Numbered from the stretch's first letter, positions 37,701-47,346 are shown. The stretch is DNA of 64,000 nt from Brachyspira hampsonii 30446 (GCF_000316195.1 NZ_JH994111.1:174634-238633), one strand, 5' to 3'. Numbers and translations are program-made. The notes: generated by a model from the letters alone, not told the origin.

Positions 37701-37908
37701 TAACAGCATTCTGCTCTACATCAAGAGGAGTAGCTCCGGGGTATGTTACCGCTATAAGCATCATATCCAAATCAGTTGATGGAATAGATTCTTTTCTTAA
37801 ATTAAAATAGTAATATCCCCCTACAAACAATATTGCCATTACTATTATATTTACAAGCATAGTTTTTTTTGCAAAAAATACTATAATTTTTTCCATATAT
37901 CTGTGCAT
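34708..37908 (-). CDS. RND-family efflux transporter
   Basis: 1066 aa, usual for the AcrB/MexB superfamily. Inner-membrane proton-driven pump: first membrane helix (about 13-32), large periplasmic loop, helices 2-6 with GMIVDNSIVVSENIF (a single Asp where AcrB has DD), second periplasmic loop after about 570, helices 8-12 ending near 1040. It follows a TolC-like gene and a TetR regulator on the same strand, but no periplasmic adaptor gene is present. Substrate cannot be told from sequence. Confidence 0.93.
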   Translation of the reverse strand: MHRYMEKIIVFFAKKTMLVNIIVMAILFVGGYYYFNLRKESIPSTDLDMMLIAVTYPGATPLDVEQNAVIPIEEELQGISGIDEYETTIIENVAIILVTLDETLPDRQPVKDEIFRQMQNVPDLSEDVEEVTTYDLNPNKMSIYTLAVHFKEGMEGDERELFDVSQTLENELVRLEGVGEVRVEGRTDPEIKVYIDPIKMTKNYIALSDVVNALSIRNVRATGGDMESGGKEQTVVTYGEFQDPMEASNVIIRSTFNGQRVRVSDIGHVESGFEDKTTLMRVNRASGYSLSIVKNENADILKTIETVNQYLKDNADLIPDNIQVSVMGDNSRTIKSLLSIVSSNLIQGFIIIFITLIIFLDFKSAMFTSLGMIITMFSCFIYMQVTGITFNTMSLAAIITVLGMIVDNSIVVSENIFNFKQAGYKGLEATRLAVSDVVMPMVASTLTTVAAFFPMLTISGMMGKILNLFPRIVIFTLVVSMLQATLLLPNQLQDKEDKYKSYKPKKKSKFKNPLDFDKDALFDKMKIPFGAILEKLIHIRYIVIGAFVALLIASIFLAQSSFKNFVLIYDTSADTIVINIEMPTGTTKEATTKEIAKIEDVVASVVKPEELIALYSLVGKQVDQEVVSEEKGSLAGIMVYLVPAAERSRTADELVALINAELDKTDIRQTVPIFSMNTKGSIDPGDPVDIKIVGNNTELAKKAKDEIKEFLATVPGVINIDDDDKVGKEELRVMFDYDKIAELGVNVAGVANEVRTAYYGTEATYIQELENKLNFRVVFDDPYTYDIQYLTNLLIPNTSGRLIYLHNLADVEIADGLATLKHYNGQRTITITAGIEYGKNTSQQVMAAVSERFKDFSRQYRGLKLEFGGEAKETMKAIKQLIFSFAMAFIFVYIVLLLQLNRFIQPIMIMIIIPFGLIGVLLGFAIHRMPLSFMGVVGIIGLAGVVVNNGIILVDLINKIIDEGVEGGKKGVAKAIVDGAKQRLRPVFLTTVTTVVGLLPTVYGIGGRADIIIPIVMALAYGLLFASLLTLIFLPCMFMIMFDLRLIKIPPTKNPSEEITTTVTTA

Positions 37909-37961
37909 CTCCTATTTTTGTTTTGTTTATGTAAACTAAAAAATTAAAGATTTAATCATTC

Positions 37962-37989
37962 TAGAGGCTAATAATTTAATTAACCTCTA
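37962..37989 (-). terminator. Short hairpin between TolC-like and RND genes
   Basis: TAGAGG (37962-37967) pairs with CCTCTA (37984-37989) around an AT-rich loop. Lying between two genes of one operon, it may attenuate rather than end transcription. Confidence 0.35.
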
Positions 37990-38045
37990 AAATGATTTTT
38001 ATATATATTCCTCTAAATCTTTATCAATTATCTAATAAAAATATT

Positions 38046-39515
38046 TTATTCATAATCAATTGCAAGTAAAGCTCTGTAATCGAATATAGTTGTTATAAAC
38101 TCATACTGAAGATTTAAAAGCTCTGTCTGCGTAGCAACTAAGTCCAATCTTGATGTAAGCAGATCATCAATTTCCAAACGCCCCTGATCCAGCTTTTGAA
38201 GCTGAGTTGCTATTCTTGAATTAATAGCTCTTATCTGCATTTGCTTACTTGCTATTAAATTCTTATAAGCATTAAATCTTGAAATATATGTTTGTAATTG
38301 AGCGTTAAAATCTTTTTCTAATTGATCGTACTGAGCTATGATTCCGTATAGAGAATTTTCAGCCATTTGATACTGAGCTTTATTTGCTCTGTTTCCTATA
38401 GGATATGAGAACTGTACTCCTGCAAAAAAGTCCACATTTGTCATACTCCCAAAAGACTGAAAATAACCGTCGCTGTTTGGGCTAATACCATTCAAACTAA
38501 CGCTTCCTACAATATCTAAATTAGGCAAAGTTCCATTTTTCATAGCTTCTAAAGTATATTCAGCTCTTATTTTTGACTGATATGCAATTTGTCCGTTTAC
38601 ACTATCAGCAAAAGGAACTGCCTCCATCTGCATATTGCTTCCTAAATCTAAATAAGCGTCCCAAGTGGTATGATCTGGTTTTATATTAGTTACCGGCATA
38701 AAGAACCCCACAGTTGCTAAAAGGCTTTCTAAATAAACCTGATTCTGAGCATAATAATCGCTGTATAGCATAGTCTGAGTTCTTGCATTTTGATAATCAT
38801 CATTATCTATAAGTCCGTTATTATATCTGTCTCTCATCTGATTTTCAAATCTTTTTGCAGTGATGTACATGCTTCTGTAGTATGCAAGAAGTTTTTCATA
38901 CATTATCCATTGATAATAAATTTTCTGATATGAAACTATAACGCTTGCATCATCTAATTTTCTTTGAAGTTTCGCTATAGCAAGAGCATATTCAGCATCT
39001 TTTATTGGATATTTATCTAAAGTACCAAAAAAATTTCTTAAAAGCGGCTGAGTAACTTGTATTGTAAGCGAAGGCACATAATTATTAAAATCAACTGCCT
39101 GAGAGCTATTAGGACTATACAGTTTACCGCCTATGAATGAATTATGTGTTAAATTAACAGACCAAGTAGTGCCGCTGTATGGTATTAAAGATCCAATACC
39201 AATTCCCGCCTGTATACCTACTGCTTCCACTGATTGGCCTACTGATGTTGAATTAGTGCCACTTGATGAACTTCCGTATTTACCTACCGCACCAAGTTTG
39301 GCAGATAAATTAACATCACCTGTACTTTTAGCACTAAGCAAATTCATCTCAGCATTAGTTTCTGTAACAGCATTTATTTTTAACTCTGGAATTTGATCTC
39401 TTATAGTTTCCATATATGCAGCATAAGTTAATGTATTAGTCTGACAATATAAAATATTAACTGTAAAAAACATTAATAAAAATATTATAAACTCTATTTT
39501 AATTTTCATTACCAC
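38046..39515 (-). CDS. TolC-family outer-membrane efflux protein
   Basis: 489 aa with signal peptide (IKIEFIIFLLMFFTVNILYCQ). Two OEP-type halves: SLTIQVTQPLLRNFFG and the coiled coil with AKRFENQMRDRYNNGLIDNDDYQNAR, then VDFFAGVQFSYPIGNRANKAQYQMAE and LDQGRLEIDDLLTSRLDLVATQTELL. These are the helical-barrel repeats of TolC. It forms the outer channel for the RND pump downstream. Confidence 0.9.
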   Translation of the reverse strand: MVMKIKIEFIIFLLMFFTVNILYCQTNTLTYAAYMETIRDQIPELKINAVTETNAEMNLLSAKSTGDVNLSAKLGAVGKYGSSSSGTNSTSVGQSVEAVGIQAGIGIGSLIPYSGTTWSVNLTHNSFIGGKLYSPNSSQAVDFNNYVPSLTIQVTQPLLRNFFGTLDKYPIKDAEYALAIAKLQRKLDDASVIVSYQKIYYQWIMYEKLLAYYRSMYITAKRFENQMRDRYNNGLIDNDDYQNARTQTMLYSDYYAQNQVYLESLLATVGFFMPVTNIKPDHTTWDAYLDLGSNMQMEAVPFADSVNGQIAYQSKIRAEYTLEAMKNGTLPNLDIVGSVSLNGISPNSDGYFQSFGSMTNVDFFAGVQFSYPIGNRANKAQYQMAENSLYGIIAQYDQLEKDFNAQLQTYISRFNAYKNLIASKQMQIRAINSRIATQLQKLDQGRLEIDDLLTSRLDLVATQTELLNLQYEFITTIFDYRALLAIDYE

Positions 39516-39531
39516 TCCTTATTACAATAAT

Positions 39532-40254
39532 CTATATGTCGATTTTCCAATTTTTAAGGTTTTCAAAACTATATTTACTTCCAAGTAGATATAATATACT
39601 TTTACACAAATTATCAATTAAATTATTCAAATTAATCTCTAAACTTCTATTTTGTTCTACATTATCCCTATAATAATATAATTTTCTATCAAAATCATAA
39701 TATTTAGTTAATATTAATTCAGTTCCTATACCTGCTATAGTTACTATTATTTGCATATATATATCATTCTGATCAACTTCCGGCATAAAATATTTTTCTT
39801 CTATTTTTCTATCTATAAATAAAAATAATTCAGTAAGCCAAAAATATAGATTAACATCCTGATTTATATTTTTTTTAAGTTTTTCAAATCTTTTTTTATC
39901 ATTAAAAAAAATCGGCTGAAGTTCAAACATTATTTTCCCAAATTCGCTTGCTGTCATAAAAAAAAATTTTTTAAAATATTCAAATAATCCAAATATAACT
40001 TTTTCAGGTTCGCAATCGTATTTTTCTATGATGTTTTTAGGATTTACATTTGTTTTCTTACTATTAAGCAATGAAATAACAATATCATCTATATTTGAAT
40101 AGTATTTGTAAACACCCCCTTGACTTAACTGTGATTCCTTAACAATATCTTTCATTGTAACACTATAAGCAGGTTTTCTTAAAAAAACTCGCATAGCTGC
40201 CTCTAGTATTATCTTCCTCTTATTCTCAAAATATTCCTGATTAACCTTTGGCAT
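39532..40254 (-). CDS. TetR/AcrR-family transcriptional regulator
   Basis: 240 aa. The N-terminal helix-turn-helix (RKIILEAAMRVFLRKPAYSVTMKDIVKESQLSQGGVYKYYSNIDDIV, residues about 12-57) is typical TetR. The C-terminal part is a divergent ligand-binding helix bundle. It is the first gene of the efflux operon, 16 nt before the TolC-like gene, and likely represses it through the palindrome at 40303-40326. Confidence 0.88.
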   Translation of the reverse strand: MPKVNQEYFENKRKIILEAAMRVFLRKPAYSVTMKDIVKESQLSQGGVYKYYSNIDDIVISLLNSKKTNVNPKNIIEKYDCEPEKVIFGLFEYFKKFFFMTASEFGKIMFELQPIFFNDKKRFEKLKKNINQDVNLYFWLTELFLFIDRKIEEKYFMPEVDQNDIYMQIIVTIAGIGTELILTKYYDFDRKLYYYRDNVEQNRSLEINLNNLIDNLCKSILYLLGSKYSFENLKNWKIDI

Positions 40255-40302
40255 GTTTTTTTTTGATGTTCACCTCATATTTGAAAAATTAATATGAAAA
40301 AT

Positions 40303-40326
40303 AAAAACGATACTAGTGTCATTTTT
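40303..40326. promoter_or_regulatory. Putative TetR operator
   Basis: Imperfect palindrome: AAAAACGATAC (40303-40313) and GTGTCATTTTT (40316-40326), 9 of 11 positions symmetric around TA. It lies about 50 bp before the regulator start, where an autoregulatory operator is expected. Confidence 0.45.
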
Positions 40327-40552
40327 ATTTGTGAAATACATATTATTACAATTATTTTTTATTGTCAATATATTTTGTATATAAAAATTTACAGTTTTTA
40401 TATGCAATTTTATAAATCAGATAAAAAACATAGCTTGTATTGTACATTTTGTACATAAAATATTTGTAATTGACTATTGTAAATATTTATATTTAGTTTA
40501 ATATTGATATATAAAATAACTTCAATATAACTATAAATGGAGTTTTGCTATC

Positions 40553-40888
40553 ATGGAAGTAAATGTTAAAGAATTAGAAAATAATACTGTAATATTAAAA
40601 TTAGATGGAGACATTGATGTTTATAGTTCATCTGATTTGAAAGACTTTATTTTTTCACAAATAGAGTTTGGGGCTAAAAAGATAATAATAGATATGGAAG
40701 ATGTTTATTATATAGACAGCAGCGGAATAGGAGTATTTATTTCTGCTCTTGGAAAATTTAAGAAGGTAAATGGTAAAATATGTTTTATAAAGGTTACAGA
40801 TCCTGTTAAAAAAGTGTTTGAACTTACTAAAATTAATAGTTTTTTCCCTGTATTTACTACAGAAACTGAAGCTTTGGATAATTTCTGA
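40553..40888 (+). CDS. STAS-domain anti-sigma factor antagonist
   Basis: 111 aa, single STAS domain. ILKLDGDIDVYSSSDLKDFI and IIIDMEDVYYIDSSGIGVFISALGKFKKVNG match SpoIIAA/RsbV-type antagonists; S in DSSGIG is the usual phosphorylation site. It would release a sigma factor from an anti-sigma kinase in partner switching. No kinase partner lies beside it; the ATP synthase operon follows. ATGGAG precedes the start. Confidence 0.9.
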   Translation: MEVNVKELENNTVILKLDGDIDVYSSSDLKDFIFSQIEFGAKKIIIDMEDVYYIDSSGIGVFISALGKFKKVNGKICFIKVTDPVKKVFELTKINSFFPVFTTETEALDNF

Positions 40889-41054
40889 TTTATTTAAATT
40901 ATTAATATAAATTAAATTTAAGTAAATTATAAAAAATGAATAATAATAGTTGATTTTTTATTTAATAGTTATAAAATTACTAGAAATTAGAATTTATATA
41001 ATAAATATTTTTATCATTTTTATGAAATTTGTGTACAAGGTAGTAATTTTTATT

Positions 41055-41966
41055 ATGATTAAAAAATTATTTTTGCTTAGGAAAGTTTTTATATTAACTT
41101 TGATATTAAGCTGTGTATTTTCTTCTAATATTCTCTATAGTGCTGAAAATATCAATGATTATATAATGGAAGAGATAACCGATAACACAGAACATCCATT
41201 TTATACAATACCAATAAAATTTGGAAAATATGTTGATTTTGATTTTAAGATAACCAAACATATAATATTGGTAACTTTAGCGGGTATTTTATCTGTATGC
41301 AGCATGAAATATCTATCTCATAAGTTAAAAAGACCTTTTAGAAGACCTACATATTTACAAAGTATATTAGAAGGTTTAATCGATTATATGAATAAAGATG
41401 TTATAGGTGCTACTTTAGGAGAAGAAGGTAAGAAATATGTGCCTTTCTGCCTTACAATATTTTTATTTGTATTATTTTCTAATATATTAGGGCTTATTCC
41501 GGCATCTATAAAAGTTCCTACACAAGATGGGCAGCATGCTTATATTGCTGGAGGACTTGGTGCTAATATAGGATTTACAGCTGCTATAGCATTGATTGTA
41601 TTTATAGTGTATATTTTTGCTGGTATAAGGAAGAAAGGTATAATAAAATATTGGACTGGTTTGGTGCCTAAAGGACTTCCTATACCTCTTATACCTATAA
41701 TATGGGTATTGGAATTTATTACATTATTTAATAGAGCTTTTGCTCTTGCTATTCGTTTATTTGCCAACATCACAGGCGGACACATAATGATGATAGTTAT
41801 ACCGTACTTAATTATTATGTCAGGTACTTTATTGGTTTCGCCTTTCGCAGTATTGTTTTTAGGTTTTATATATGTACTTGAAATGTTTGTATCTGTTTTA
41901 CAAGCTTATATATTCTCATTATTATCAGCAGTTTATATAGGGATTGCTATTAGTGATGAGCATTAA
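41055..41966 (+). CDS. atpB: ATP synthase F0 subunit a
   Basis: 303 aa from the ATG at 41055. In-frame upstream starts exist, but this one follows AAGGTAG and gives a plausible N-terminal signal-like segment (MIKKLFLLRKVFILTLILSCVFSSN). Proton channel subunit with five to six membrane helices. FNRAFALAIRLFANITGGH carries the essential Arg facing the c ring; LPIPLIPIIWVLEFI is also typical. First gene of the atp operon. Confidence 0.93.
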   Translation: MIKKLFLLRKVFILTLILSCVFSSNILYSAENINDYIMEEITDNTEHPFYTIPIKFGKYVDFDFKITKHIILVTLAGILSVCSMKYLSHKLKRPFRRPTYLQSILEGLIDYMNKDVIGATLGEEGKKYVPFCLTIFLFVLFSNILGLIPASIKVPTQDGQHAYIAGGLGANIGFTAAIALIVFIVYIFAGIRKKGIIKYWTGLVPKGLPIPLIPIIWVLEFITLFNRAFALAIRLFANITGGHIMMIVIPYLIIMSGTLLVSPFAVLFLGFIYVLEMFVSVLQAYIFSLLSAVYIGIAISDEH

Positions 41967-41993
41967 TTTATAGATTAATAAAATTTTAAATAA

Positions 41994-42230
<237 letters not shown>

Positions 42231-42256
42231 TTAAATAAAAATATTTTGGGGGTATT

Positions 42257-42760
42257 ATGGCACTTTTAAAAATAGATCCTGGAATTATTATTTGGACTTG
42301 GATCACATTTTTACTAGTTCTTGCTATATTAGGTGCTTCTACTTGGAAAATAATATTAAAGGGATTAAATGCCCGTGCTGATAAGATCCAAGAGGATTTG
42401 GAAGAAGCTGAAAAAACCAGAGAAAATGCTAAAAAATCTTTGGCAGCATATAGAGAACAAATTGATAATGCTAAAACTGAGGCTAGTTCTATTATAGAAA
42501 ATGCCAGAGTTGAAGCAAATAGGATTAGAGATAAAATTATTAATAATGCCAGAGAGGAGGCTGAAGTTAATAAAAATAAAATTATGTCTGAAATAGACAG
42601 ATCTAAAGAAGAAGCTATGAATAGTGTGAAAAAACAGGCACTTGATATTGCTGTTGTTATGGCAGAAACTATTCTTAAAAGAAATATTAATAAAGAAGAT
42701 AATCAGGCTTTGATTAATGAATTTATTAGTAATGTAAACAAAGAAAATGGTGAAAAATAA
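42257..42760 (+). CDS. atpF: ATP synthase F0 subunit b
   Basis: 167 aa. One membrane segment near residues 9-30 (GIIIWTWITFLLVLAILGASTW), then a long charged coiled coil (KADKIQEDLEEAEKTRENAKK and on), the peripheral stalk. Length as usual. TGGGGGT lies before the ATG; the gap to atpE is 26 nt. Confidence 0.93.
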   Translation: MALLKIDPGIIIWTWITFLLVLAILGASTWKIILKGLNARADKIQEDLEEAEKTRENAKKSLAAYREQIDNAKTEASSIIENARVEANRIRDKIINNAREEAEVNKNKIMSEIDRSKEEAMNSVKKQALDIAVVMAETILKRNINKEDNQALINEFISNVNKENGEK

Positions 42761-42797
42761 ATCATGATATTTAAGATTTTAGGAAGTGAATAATCTT

Positions 42798-43346
42798 ATG
42801 AAAGAAAGTGATAAATTGCAAATATTAAAACCTACAGCTAATGCTATATTTGATATAGCCAGAGAGCTTGGAATGATCAAAGAGATATATAATGAACTTT
42901 CTGAATGTTCAAAATTATTTCAGGATATTGACATTAAAAAATATTTTTTTGACAGATCAATTTCTGAAAAGAATAAAAAAGAATTAATAGATAAGAGATT
43001 AAAACCAATACTTTCTAAAGAAACTTATGCTTTTGTATCTATATTAACAGAACATAATAGTATAGATGTACTGCCTGATATTGTTGCTTTATATAAAGAG
43101 ATAGCAGATGATTATAACAATATAGTGAGAGTTCGTATTATTACAGCAGGCACTATTGATGATAATACGGTAAAAGATATTATTCAAACGGTTAAATGTT
43201 TTTCTAATAATGAAATATCTTATGAAACAGTGATTGATGAAAATATTATAGGCGGAATAATAGTGTATATTGGCTCTGTAGTTTATGATTATAGTATAAA
43301 AAATCAGATAGATTTATTGCATAATAAATTTACTTATGGTAATTAA
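42798..43346 (+). CDS. atpH: ATP synthase F1 subunit delta, first copy
   Basis: 182 aa from the ATG at 42798. The in-frame GTG at 42786 overlaps the TTAGGAAG ribosome site and is less likely. OSCP/delta fold: an N-terminal six-helix part ([21 protein letters not shown]) and the conserved C-terminal [28 protein letters not shown]. It joins the peripheral stalk to alpha. A second delta gene follows after 25 nt. Confidence 0.88.
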   Translation: MKESDKLQILKPTANAIFDIARELGMIKEIYNELSECSKLFQDIDIKKYFFDRSISEKNKKELIDKRLKPILSKETYAFVSILTEHNSIDVLPDIVALYKEIADDYNNIVRVRIITAGTIDDNTVKDIIQTVKCFSNNEISYETVIDENIIGGIIVYIGSVVYDYSIKNQIDLLHNKFTYGN

Positions 43347-43371
43347 TTAAACATTGTAGGAGTTATATAAT

Positions 43372-44013
43372 ATGGATTCTATTGCTGAAAGTATTTTAAG
43401 TGATCTCAAAAAAGAAGTGCTTAAAGAGATTACGAAAGAAAAGGCAAATAGATTTAGCCGTATTGTAAAAAGTGATTCTAGTGCTAAAAATTATGCTAAG
43501 GCTATGTTTGATATTGCTTCAGATATAGGTAAAATAGAAACTATTAAAAGTGATTTGGATATTGTTTATTCTTCTTTACTTGCAGATAATGATATATATG
43601 ATTTCTTTAAATCTAATTTTATAGATGTACATTTAAGAATGGGTATATTAAAAAAAATATATGCAGATAATATTTCAGAAGAAACATTTAATCTTATTGC
43701 TATCCTAATGGAAAGAGATATGATCAATATTTTATTTGCCATAATAGTGGAATATGAAAACTTATGTAATGAATACTATAATATAATCATAGTTAAAATT
43801 ACAGCTGCATCAAATATCTCTGATACAGAAGATATGAATAAACTTAAAGAGCATATTAAAGGCATAATTTTGGATAAAGAAATACATTTTACTTTTGATA
43901 TAGATGAAAATATAATAGGCGGTATTGTGATAGAGATAGAAGATATTGTGTATGACTATAGTATCAGAAGGCTGCTTACGGAATTAAAATCTTCTATTTC
44001 TGAAATTAATTGA
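43372..44013 (+). CDS. ATP synthase F1 subunit delta, second copy
   Basis: 213 aa. Same fold as its neighbour: AKNYAKAMFDIASDIGKIETIKSDL in the N-terminal bundle and [28 protein letters not shown] at the end. It has an extra charged N-terminal 35 residues (LSDLKKEVLKEITKEKANRF). Sequence identity between the copies is low outside the DENIIGGI block, so the duplication is old. Two delta genes in one atp operon is unusual. TAGGAG precedes the ATG. Confidence 0.85.
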   Translation: MDSIAESILSDLKKEVLKEITKEKANRFSRIVKSDSSAKNYAKAMFDIASDIGKIETIKSDLDIVYSSLLADNDIYDFFKSNFIDVHLRMGILKKIYADNISEETFNLIAILMERDMINILFAIIVEYENLCNEYYNIIIVKITAASNISDTEDMNKLKEHIKGIILDKEIHFTFDIDENIIGGIVIEIEDIVYDYSIRRLLTELKSSISEIN

Positions 44014-44040
44014 TATATTTTTATATTTTGAGGATTTTTT

Positions 44041-45540
44041 ATGAATATAAAAGCTAGTGAAATTGCAGCAGTTCTTAAAGAGGAAATTAAGAATTATAAA
44101 GCTGATTTTACTCCTAATGAAGTTGGAGTAGTTGTAGAAGTTGGAGACGGCATAGCGAGAATTATTGGGCTTCCACATGTTATGGCTAATGAGATGATAC
44201 TTTTTGAATGCGGTTCTGTAGGTATTGCTTTTAACTTGGAAGAAGAAACCATTGGTGCTATAGTTTTGGGTGATTATTACGGTATTAAAGAGGGAAGTAA
44301 AGTCAGCAGACTTAAAAGAATATTAGAAGTACCTGTAGGAGAAGCTCTTTTAGGAAGAGTTGTTAATCCTTTGGGAGTTCCTATAGACGGACATGGAGAA
44401 GTTACTACTGATAAAAGAAGGGTGATAGAGTTTCCGGCTCCGGGTATTGCTGATAGGCAGGCGGTAAAACAGCCGCTTCAAACAGGAATTAAGGCTATTG
44501 ACTCTATGACTCCTGTAGGAAGAGGACAAAGACAGCTTATTATTGGCGACAGAGGTACAGGTAAAACTTCTATTGCTCTTGATGCTATAATCAATCAAAA
44601 AGGAACAGGGGTTATATGTGTATATGTAGCTATAGGGCAAAAGGCTTCTACTGTTGCCGGTGTTGTTGATACATTAAGACAGCATGGGGCATTAGATTAT
44701 ACCATAGTAGTTGCTGCTACTGCAGCTGATTCTGCTCCGCTTCTTTATATAGCTCCTTATGCAGGATGTGCTATGGCAGAGTACTTCATGTATGAACAGA
44801 AAAAAGACACATTAATTATATACGATGACTTAACTAAACAGGCTAATGCATACAGGCAGATATCATTACTTTTAAGAAGACCTCCTGGAAGGGAAGCTTT
44901 TCCGGGCGATGTATTCTATTTGCATTCAAGACTTCTTGAGAGAGCAGCTAAACTTAGTGATGAATTAGGAGGCGGTTCTTTAACAGCTCTTCCTATAATA
45001 GAAACTCAGGATAATGAGGTATCTGCTTATATTCCTACGAATGTTATTTCTATTACTGACGGACAGATATATTTGCTTACTAGTTTGTTTATGAGCGGTG
45101 TTCGTCCTGCTATAGATGTAGGTATATCAGTTTCTCGTGTAGGAGGTAATGCTCAGACTAAGGCTATGAAAAAGGTTGCCGGTACTTTGAGGTTGGATCT
45201 TGCTTCTTACAGATCTTTAGAGGCTTTCTCTCAGCTTGGTATTGGGCTTGATAAGGCTACTTTGGCACAGCTTGACAGAGGTGCTAAAATGGTTGAGTTA
45301 TTAAAACAGAAACAGTGCAGTCCTATGCCTTTTGAAGAACAGGTTATTGTTATATTTGCAGCTACTAAAGGCTTTTTAGATAATATTGAAGTTGATAGAG
45401 TTCATGAATTTGAATGGAGGCTCATTCAGTATATTAAAGCCGATAAGCCTAGTGTACTTGATAATATCAGAGAGAAAAAGGATATAGAAGATATGGACGA
45501 ACTTTATAATGTTATAGAAGAGTTTAAGTCTAAATTCTAA
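44041..45540 (+). CDS. atpA: ATP synthase F1 subunit alpha
   Basis: 499 aa, full length. GDRGTGKTS (169-177) is the P-loop. [30 protein letters not shown] and [17 protein letters not shown] with the arginine-finger region identify alpha, not beta. GAGGA precedes the ATG. It is followed 4 nt later by a glycosyltransferase gene rather than atpG. Confidence 0.97.
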   Translation: MNIKASEIAAVLKEEIKNYKADFTPNEVGVVVEVGDGIARIIGLPHVMANEMILFECGSVGIAFNLEEETIGAIVLGDYYGIKEGSKVSRLKRILEVPVGEALLGRVVNPLGVPIDGHGEVTTDKRRVIEFPAPGIADRQAVKQPLQTGIKAIDSMTPVGRGQRQLIIGDRGTGKTSIALDAIINQKGTGVICVYVAIGQKASTVAGVVDTLRQHGALDYTIVVAATAADSAPLLYIAPYAGCAMAEYFMYEQKKDTLIIYDDLTKQANAYRQISLLLRRPPGREAFPGDVFYLHSRLLERAAKLSDELGGGSLTALPIIETQDNEVSAYIPTNVISITDGQIYLLTSLFMSGVRPAIDVGISVSRVGGNAQTKAMKKVAGTLRLDLASYRSLEAFSQLGIGLDKATLAQLDRGAKMVELLKQKQCSPMPFEEQVIVIFAATKGFLDNIEVDRVHEFEWRLIQYIKADKPSVLDNIREKKDIEDMDELYNVIEEFKSKF

Positions 45541-45544
45541 ATAT

Positions 45545-46378
45545 ATGAGTAAAATTTGTTTTTTAATATTAGCACATAAAAATCATAATCAATTATTAAG
45601 ACTAATTAATCATCTTAAAAAAGATTTTGATATTTATGTGCATATAGATAAAAGAGCTAATTTAAATATAAAAAGTTTTGATAATGTTAAAGTTTATAAA
45701 AAAATTAAAACTTATCATGGCGGAGTAAGTTTAGTTATAGCGACATTATTTTTAATTAGAGAGGCTCATAAAAATAATTATGACAGGTATATTTTTATAA
45801 GCGGACAGGATATTCCTTTAAAAACTAATAAAGAAATTATTGATTTTTTTGATGAAAATAAAGATAAGGAATTTACTTCATTTGAAAATATTAGAAATTA
45901 CGAGGATATGTATAAAGAAATGTCATTTAGACTTAATGCTTATAATTTTGGTAAAATATACAGAAAGTTATTAAGCAGAAGATTTAGAGAGGCTATATCT
46001 AATATTTCTTTTATCAAAAGAACAACACCTGAAAATATATACTATGGTTCTCAGTGGTGGAATTTAACTAATAATGCTATTAAATATATACTTGAATATG
46101 TAGAAAAAAATCCTGAATACTTAAAAAGATTTAATTATACTTGGGGAAGTGATGAGTTTTTTTTTCAGTCTATATTAATGAGCAGTAAATTCAAAGATAA
46201 TTGTGTAAATGATTGTTTAAGGTATCTTATATGGGGGGTAGGGACCCCTATAAATTTGCAGATGAAAGATTATGAAAAATTAAAAAATAATATTAAAGAC
46301 AATTTATTTGCCCGTAAGTTTGATGAAAATATTGATAATGATATAATTGATAGATTATATAAAGATTTAGAAAGTTGA
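45545..46378 (+). CDS. Core-2/I-branching-type glycosyltransferase (GT14 family) inside the atp operon
   Basis: 277 aa. ICFLILAHKNHNQLLRLINHL and YVHIDKRA at the N-terminus, RYIFISGQDIPLKTNKEI, YGSQWWNLTNNAIKYIL and WGSDEFFFQSILM match the Core-2/I-branching beta-1,6-GlcNAc transferase family in bacteria. The likely role is adding a sugar in a surface glycan. It starts 4 nt after atpA and ends 28 nt before atpG, so it is transcribed with the ATP synthase. Confidence 0.85.
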   Translation: MSKICFLILAHKNHNQLLRLINHLKKDFDIYVHIDKRANLNIKSFDNVKVYKKIKTYHGGVSLVIATLFLIREAHKNNYDRYIFISGQDIPLKTNKEIIDFFDENKDKEFTSFENIRNYEDMYKEMSFRLNAYNFGKIYRKLLSRRFREAISNISFIKRTTPENIYYGSQWWNLTNNAIKYILEYVEKNPEYLKRFNYTWGSDEFFFQSILMSSKFKDNCVNDCLRYLIWGVGTPINLQMKDYEKLKNNIKDNLFARKFDENIDNDIIDRLYKDLES

Positions 46379-46406
46379 AAAATTCTAATAATTTGGAGTT
46401 TTTATT

Positions 46407-47285
46407 ATGGCAGAGAAACTTAATGTATTAAAATCAAGAATTAAAGCTATATCAAGCACACATAAAATAACAAAAACTATGGATATGATAGCAAGATCTA
46501 GAACAGCTAAAATACTTGCAGTAGAGCAGGGCATGCGTCCTTTTACTCAAAAACTCAACAGAATAGTAGAGGATCTTTCGCATTCTGATATGGATCATGT
46601 GCATCCGCTTCTTGCTCCTAAAAAGAAAATAAAAAATATTATACTTTTTGTTGTAACTTCAAGCAGAGGATTATGCGGTTCGTATAATACTAAAATTTTT
46701 GATGAAGCTATGGAGAGAATCAGGCATCATCATAGACATGGAAGGGAAGTTCAGCTTCATGTACTTGGTAAAAAGGGCGAGGCATATTTTGAAAAGCAGG
46801 GCATACCAATAGCCAGAAAATATCCTCGTATAGATGAAGAGTCTACTTTTGATGATTGTGCTACAGTAGTTCAGCGTTTCATGCATGAATATGCAGTTGA
46901 TAATGCTTCTAGGGTAGAGGTTATATATACTAGGTATTATACCAGAGTTGTACATATACCTAAAATTAAAAGTTTGATTCCTATGATACCCGATGAAGAG
47001 GATATTGAGGGACATAAAATTAAGAAAAAATTAGAATATGTAATAGAGCCTAATGTAGAAGATGTACTTAAAGAAGTTGTACCTATGGCTATAAAAACAT
47101 ATTTCTATTTTATGCTTACAAGTTCATTTTTGTCAGAGAATGCCGAACGCTCTATTGCTATGAGAAATGCTACTGACAATGCTGAGAGATTATTGACAGA
47201 CCTTAAAAATAAAGCTAACAGAGCAAGACAGGAACATATTACTAATGAGCTTCTTGATATTATAGGCGGTTCTGAGGCTATATAA
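46407..47285 (+). CDS. atpG: ATP synthase F1 subunit gamma
   Basis: 292 aa. Central rotor: N-terminal LKSRIKAISSTHKITKTMDMIARSR and C-terminal ERSIAMRNATDNAERLLTDLKNKANRARQEHITNELLDIIGGSEA are the two helices of the coiled coil, with SSRGLCGSYNTKIF between. TTTGGAG precedes the ATG. A terminator follows at once, with no atpD or atpC. Confidence 0.96.
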   Translation: MAEKLNVLKSRIKAISSTHKITKTMDMIARSRTAKILAVEQGMRPFTQKLNRIVEDLSHSDMDHVHPLLAPKKKIKNIILFVVTSSRGLCGSYNTKIFDEAMERIRHHHRHGREVQLHVLGKKGEAYFEKQGIPIARKYPRIDEESTFDDCATVVQRFMHEYAVDNASRVEVIYTRYYTRVVHIPKIKSLIPMIPDEEDIEGHKIKKKLEYVIEPNVEDVLKEVVPMAIKTYFYFMLTSSFLSENAERSIAMRNATDNAERLLTDLKNKANRARQEHITNELLDIIGGSEAI

Positions 47286-47308
47286 TTTATTTTTGATAAT
47301 AGAAAATT

Positions 47309-47346
47309 AATACCATTCATATATTTTATGAGTGGTATTTTTTTAT
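47309..47346 (+). terminator. Terminator ending the atp operon
   Basis: AATACCATTCAT (47309-47320) pairs with ATGAGTGGTATT (47328-47339) with one wobble, followed by seven or more T. Confidence 0.8.
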
